Below are positions 57,364 through 59,975 of a stretch of DNA of 59,975 bases, in pieces; position 1 is the first letter of the stretch; each line of letters begins with the position of its first letter. Both the position numbers and the translations under genes were made by a program. This stretch comes from Hallella bergensis DSM 17361 (GTDB lineage Bacteria > Bacteroidota > Bacteroidia > Bacteroidales > Bacteroidaceae). A model generated the notes under the pieces. The model saw only the letters and a list, made by a program, of their open reading frames with translations. It did not search any database and was not told where the DNA came from. Where the stretch lies: contig NZ_GG704780.1 in NCBI RefSeq assembly GCF_000160535.1, positions 784,519-844,493 on the forward strand, written 5' to 3'.

Positions 57364-59202
57364 TCAGTTTTTTGAGTTAGGATTCGTGATCACCAGTTGC
57401 TCGTTGCATGCGTCGTTCCATTTGCTCAGCATGTCGTTCCATTTCATGATGTCGGCCTTGGGCAGGTGACGGTTGCGGATGGTGAGCACGCGGCGCAGCA
57501 CCACGCGGTCGCCGTTACGCACAAAGCTGCACTCCATTGTGCCCTGCGGCATGTCAAACCTCTTCGAAGGGGGCACCATGACCTTGCATCCGGCCGGCAG
57601 CTGCACACTCACCTCGCGCACCACGCGGCATCTGAGGGGCAGCATCACGTCGTGGGTGCGGTCGGTGGTGTCTATGCGTTGCGAGAACAAGTCGTTGTGT
57701 GGATTCAGTTCCACATACATCTCGTTGTCCACCTGCTGCACGCCGGTGCGGTTGACGATTTTGCCTTCGAGCACGGCCCACACCTCCCTGCGGTCGTTGG
57801 CGACCCACTTCACGTCGGTTATCTCATGGACGTGGTCGTCCGAGTTCATGGCGTTGCCCAGCAAGAGAAGTTTGTCGCCCTGCTGTGTATCGTCGTGCGT
57901 GCGCATGAAAAACTCCTTCATGTCGCCACACCAGGCATTGCTCACACGCCCCACAAGTCGCGGTTGGCCGCCCAGTTCTAAGGTGTAATGATAGGCCAGG
58001 CTGTCCACCGAACTGTCGCAGCCCGGCGCAGGTAGCGTCATGAGCGTGCAGTTGGCGCCGTTCTCCACCATAGCCTCCCGCCCCTGTATGTTGCCGGGAA
58101 CGTGGGTGGCGGGAATAAATCGGTTGGTGGCGTCGAGCCAATAGGTCTTGCCGCCATGGCTCAGCATGCAAATCATGTGGTCTACGGCTCCTAAGGTGGG
58201 CACGTCGCTGGCCTTGAACGGTATGTCCTCCGTGCCGATGTCCACCAGTCGCGCATCCATTTTCTGTGCCTTGAGCAAGGTGCAGAGCAGCATGGCCATG
58301 CCCTTGCAGTCGCCGTAGCATTTGCGCACCACCTCTGCCGGGCGGTCGGGCTGATGCCCCGTGATGCCGGCCTCGAACGCCACATACCTGATATTCTTCT
58401 GCACCCATGCATACGTGTTGCGAATGCGGTCTTTGTCGCTCTTCGCGTCGCGTCCAATCTCCTCCAATATCGCATCGAGGTTGGGTATGGCGGTGTCTAT
58501 TCGGGCAAGTTCGTTCGACCATTTGTACATGTCCTGATAATCGGCAAACGCTCCCACGATGCTGATATACGGGTAGATGGCGGCCATGGGTGGCATGGCA
58601 TTCTCCGACACCATGCCTTCCATGTCGGTAATGGTGTAGGTATAGATTCTGTCGTTGGCATCCTCACTCTGTTCAAACTTGATGTTGGGGGTGAAGTTCT
58701 GGTGTATCGGTTTGAACTGGCTAAACTGCTTGGGAATACGAATCACGACAGTCTTGTGTTCCACCTTGAAATCCTCCGGCAGATAAATGCGCGTGAAAAA
58801 TCGCACGTCCTTGAACGTGCGTTCAAACGAAGCCTTGCCCTCGCGGCGCTTCCGGTCGAACTCGATATTAAAGAAACATACCTTGGTGTCGTCATAAAAC
58901 ACATTTTCGGGCGTAGCGTTGCGGTATTGCGCGCGTCCTTTTCCCGAAGCCTTGTCCAAAGAGATAAACTCGCCGTACAAGGTGTATGGCTGTATGTTAA
59001 TAGTGCGCAGTGAGAGCGACCGATAGTGTGTCGTCACCGTGTTCTTCACGATTGGCTTGCCGTCACTGCCGGGCATCAACACGTAAGTGTCGGTGCAGGC
59101 ATCTATCACAACATCTTTCTCCGGCTTGGCTGCCCGGCATACGAAAGTAGCCTGTGCCAGCAGCAGGACGAGCCATAGTTTCAAATAGGATATGCTCTTC
59201 AT
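57364..59202 (-). CDS. Exported DUF3857 plus transglutaminase-like protein
   Basis: A 612-residue exported protein. Signal peptide MKSISYLKLWLVLLLAQATFVCRA, DUF3857 region (about 40-230, with TVTTHYRSLSLRTINIQPY and VVIRIPKQFSQFKPIHQNF), then a transglutaminase-like domain with complete triad C299 (CYGDCKGMA), H342 (VDHMI) and D357 (YWLDATN). A C-terminal beta domain (about 400-612) holds a DUF3858-like stretch. Transglutaminase-like domains of this type may act as peptidases or amidases. ATG 59202 is chosen because it begins the signal peptide. First gene of a two-gene unit. Confidence 0.86.
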   Translation of the reverse strand: MKSISYLKLWLVLLLAQATFVCRAAKPEKDVVIDACTDTYVLMPGSDGKPIVKNTVTTHYRSLSLRTINIQPYTLYGEFISLDKASGKGRAQYRNATPENVFYDDTKVCFFNIEFDRKRREGKASFERTFKDVRFFTRIYLPEDFKVEHKTVVIRIPKQFSQFKPIHQNFTPNIKFEQSEDANDRIYTYTITDMEGMVSENAMPPMAAIYPYISIVGAFADYQDMYKWSNELARIDTAIPNLDAILEEIGRDAKSDKDRIRNTYAWVQKNIRYVAFEAGITGHQPDRPAEVVRKCYGDCKGMAMLLCTLLKAQKMDARLVDIGTEDIPFKASDVPTLGAVDHMICMLSHGGKTYWLDATNRFIPATHVPGNIQGREAMVENGANCTLMTLPAPGCDSSVDSLAYHYTLELGGQPRLVGRVSNAWCGDMKEFFMRTHDDTQQGDKLLLLGNAMNSDDHVHEITDVKWVANDRREVWAVLEGKIVNRTGVQQVDNEMYVELNPHNDLFSQRIDTTDRTHDVMLPLRCRVVREVSVQLPAGCKVMVPPSKRFDMPQGTMECSFVRNGDRVVLRRVLTIRNRHLPKADIMKWNDMLSKWNDACNEQLVITNPNSKN

Positions 59203-59258
59203 CAGGTATATATTTAAATAGGTGACACACACGTGTCAACCCTTGATGTTTCCGGTTT

Positions 59259-59289
59259 CAAAAGTATGAAAAAAAAAGATTCCTGCAAA
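59259..59289 (-). promoter_or_regulatory. Promoter of the DUF3857 gene pair
   Basis: On the minus strand TTTG (59286-59289), 19 bp, then TACTTTTG (59259-59266). It predicts a leader of about 50 nt. Confidence 0.65.
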
Positions 59290-59453
59290 CAATTTACGCC
59301 ACTTTTCAAAAAAAATCAAACATTTTCATGTCACGGCATCTTGCTCCGATTGTCCCAAGTTCAAAAGATTTTTCATCGTAGTACTCTTTGTTAAAAATAT
59401 GTTTCATTAATCATAATTAACAAACAGGGGCGGGTAATTTTAACAAGAGTTTG

Positions 59454-59461
59454 TAACTTTG
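59454..59461 (+). promoter_or_regulatory. -7 element for the small peptide transcript
   Basis: TAACTTTG, full consensus, 270 bp before the only downstream start codon with a usable frame. Confidence 0.6.
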
Positions 59462-59467
59462 CACTGT

Positions 59468-59732
59468 AAAATCAAGGTAATCAAGATATTAATTCACAGA
59501 CTTTTGAGTTGAACAAACCATTTTAAATCTTGATAAGCCTCTGTTAATGAGCTCATTTTGTATAGATTGCAAATCCATCCTAATGTGTATCAACATTTGA
59601 CCGACAATGGTTATGGCATGGCCGCACCATGTCGGCTATGCAGCGCATATAAGTTATAGAGAATCCCTTTGGGTGAGCAGCGGTCTTACGAGACTTGCCT
59701 TGTGGGTAAAGATTTTTAATTAATAAATAGAT
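59468..59732 (+). other. Long, possibly structured 5' leader
   Basis: About 265 nt between the predicted transcript start and the peptide ATG. Visible pairings are ATCAAGAT (59480-59487) with ATCTTGAT (59527-59534), and CCGACAATGG (59601-59610) with CCATGTCGG (59627-59635, one bulged A). No uORF of note. It could be a riboswitch-like or attenuator leader, or a separate small RNA. I do not recognise a named family. Confidence 0.4.
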
Positions 59733-59906
59733 ATGATGAAAAAAAATTATGTTACACCGGGAATCGCATTACTTCCCTTGCAAATGCCGATAGGCCCCAA
59801 TGCAGGCGTAAGTGGTGAAGACAATGGAGGTATGAAACCCATTGATGCAAAGGAAAACCCGATCGACGACGAATTCGAGATGAATTTCAGATCATGGGAC
59901 GAATAA
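59733..59906 (+). CDS. Small acidic peptide, 57 residues
   Basis: ATG at 59733 (or 59736) opens a frame that ends with TAA at 59906. The peptide starts MMKKNYVTPGIALLPLQM, has a glycine-rich middle (PNAGVSGEDNGG) and ends in an acidic, aromatic tail (DDEFEMNFRSWDE). Prevotella and Bacteroides genomes carry many small proteins of this shape (MKK-Y-P start, G/N-rich centre, acidic tail) with no known function. It lies behind its own -7 box and a long leader. No gene follows within the window (69 bp left). It could be a precursor peptide whose processing genes lie downstream (inference). Confidence 0.65.
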   Translation: MMKKNYVTPGIALLPLQMPIGPNAGVSGEDNGGMKPIDAKENPIDDEFEMNFRSWDE

Positions 59907-59975
59907 CGCCCTATGTTGCAAGTATTCGTTTAGAAACAATGAAGAAAGAATAGAGATTTAAAGAAAAAGAAATGG

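Overview
The window reads as a piece of a Bacteroidales chromosome, most likely Prevotellaceae. The evidence is promoters of the Bacteroidetes type (TTTG, about 20 bp, TAnnTTTG), a SusC/SusD pair, several Bacteroidetes-restricted families (DUF1896, DUF3078, DUF6621, BACON), a membrane pyrophosphatase, meso-diaminopimelate dehydrogenase and weak or absent Shine-Dalgarno sequences. Species cannot be fixed from sequence alone.

Layout. (1) 1-1.7 kb is the end of an integrative element: a partial DUF1896 gene, a tyrosine recombinase and a set of TTGTAGCCA repeats beside the 3' end of tRNA-Ser. (2) 1.8-14 kb is core chromosome: mutS2, an S9 peptidase with an MFS transporter, pyrG and yidC, and a DUF3078 outer-membrane-type protein. 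(3) 14.2-30.7 kb is an accessory catabolic locus: a LacI regulator, an operator cluster, then ten tightly packed genes for mannitol-type dehydrogenase, MFS sugar/polyol permease, SusC, SusD, BACON lipoprotein, metallophosphoesterase lipoprotein, VOC protein, a fused double esterase, a PAP2 phosphatase with an extra domain, and a PfkB sugar kinase. It has no recognisable glycoside hydrolase or polysaccharide lyase. It begins inside a broken small gene and its codon and base use differs from its flanks. (4) 30.7-31.5 kb is a repeat-rich gap. (5) 31.5-52.8 kb is housekeeping: hppA, ribBA, an LptF/LptG permease, tRNA-Met(CAT), ddh, a metallophosphoesterase, a flavinylation-motif FMN-binding protein, pepC with an EEP-family gene, dxs-trkA-trkH, recA, a saccharopine-dehydrogenase-family gene, DUF6621 and msrAB. 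(6) 53-60 kb holds a PurF homologue lacking its glutaminase cysteine, two tandem DUF3857/transglutaminase-like secreted proteins, and a 57-residue peptide gene behind a leader of about 265 nt.

How the parts work together. The accessory locus looks like a complete import-and-catabolism path. Surface lipoproteins and SusCD bind and import a small polyol-containing molecule, exported esterases and phosphatases strip acyl and phosphoryl groups, the MFS permease takes up the free polyol, the dehydrogenase oxidises it to a ketose, and the kinase makes the ketose phosphate for glycolysis. This scheme is inferred from gene content and motifs.

The two main candidates for something undescribed are this glycosidase-free polyol-ester/phosphoester locus and a repeated intergenic element of about 300 bp. 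The element has three copies (30.9, 43.2 and 53.0 kb) and conserves an interior stem, with paired base changes in the most diverged copy.
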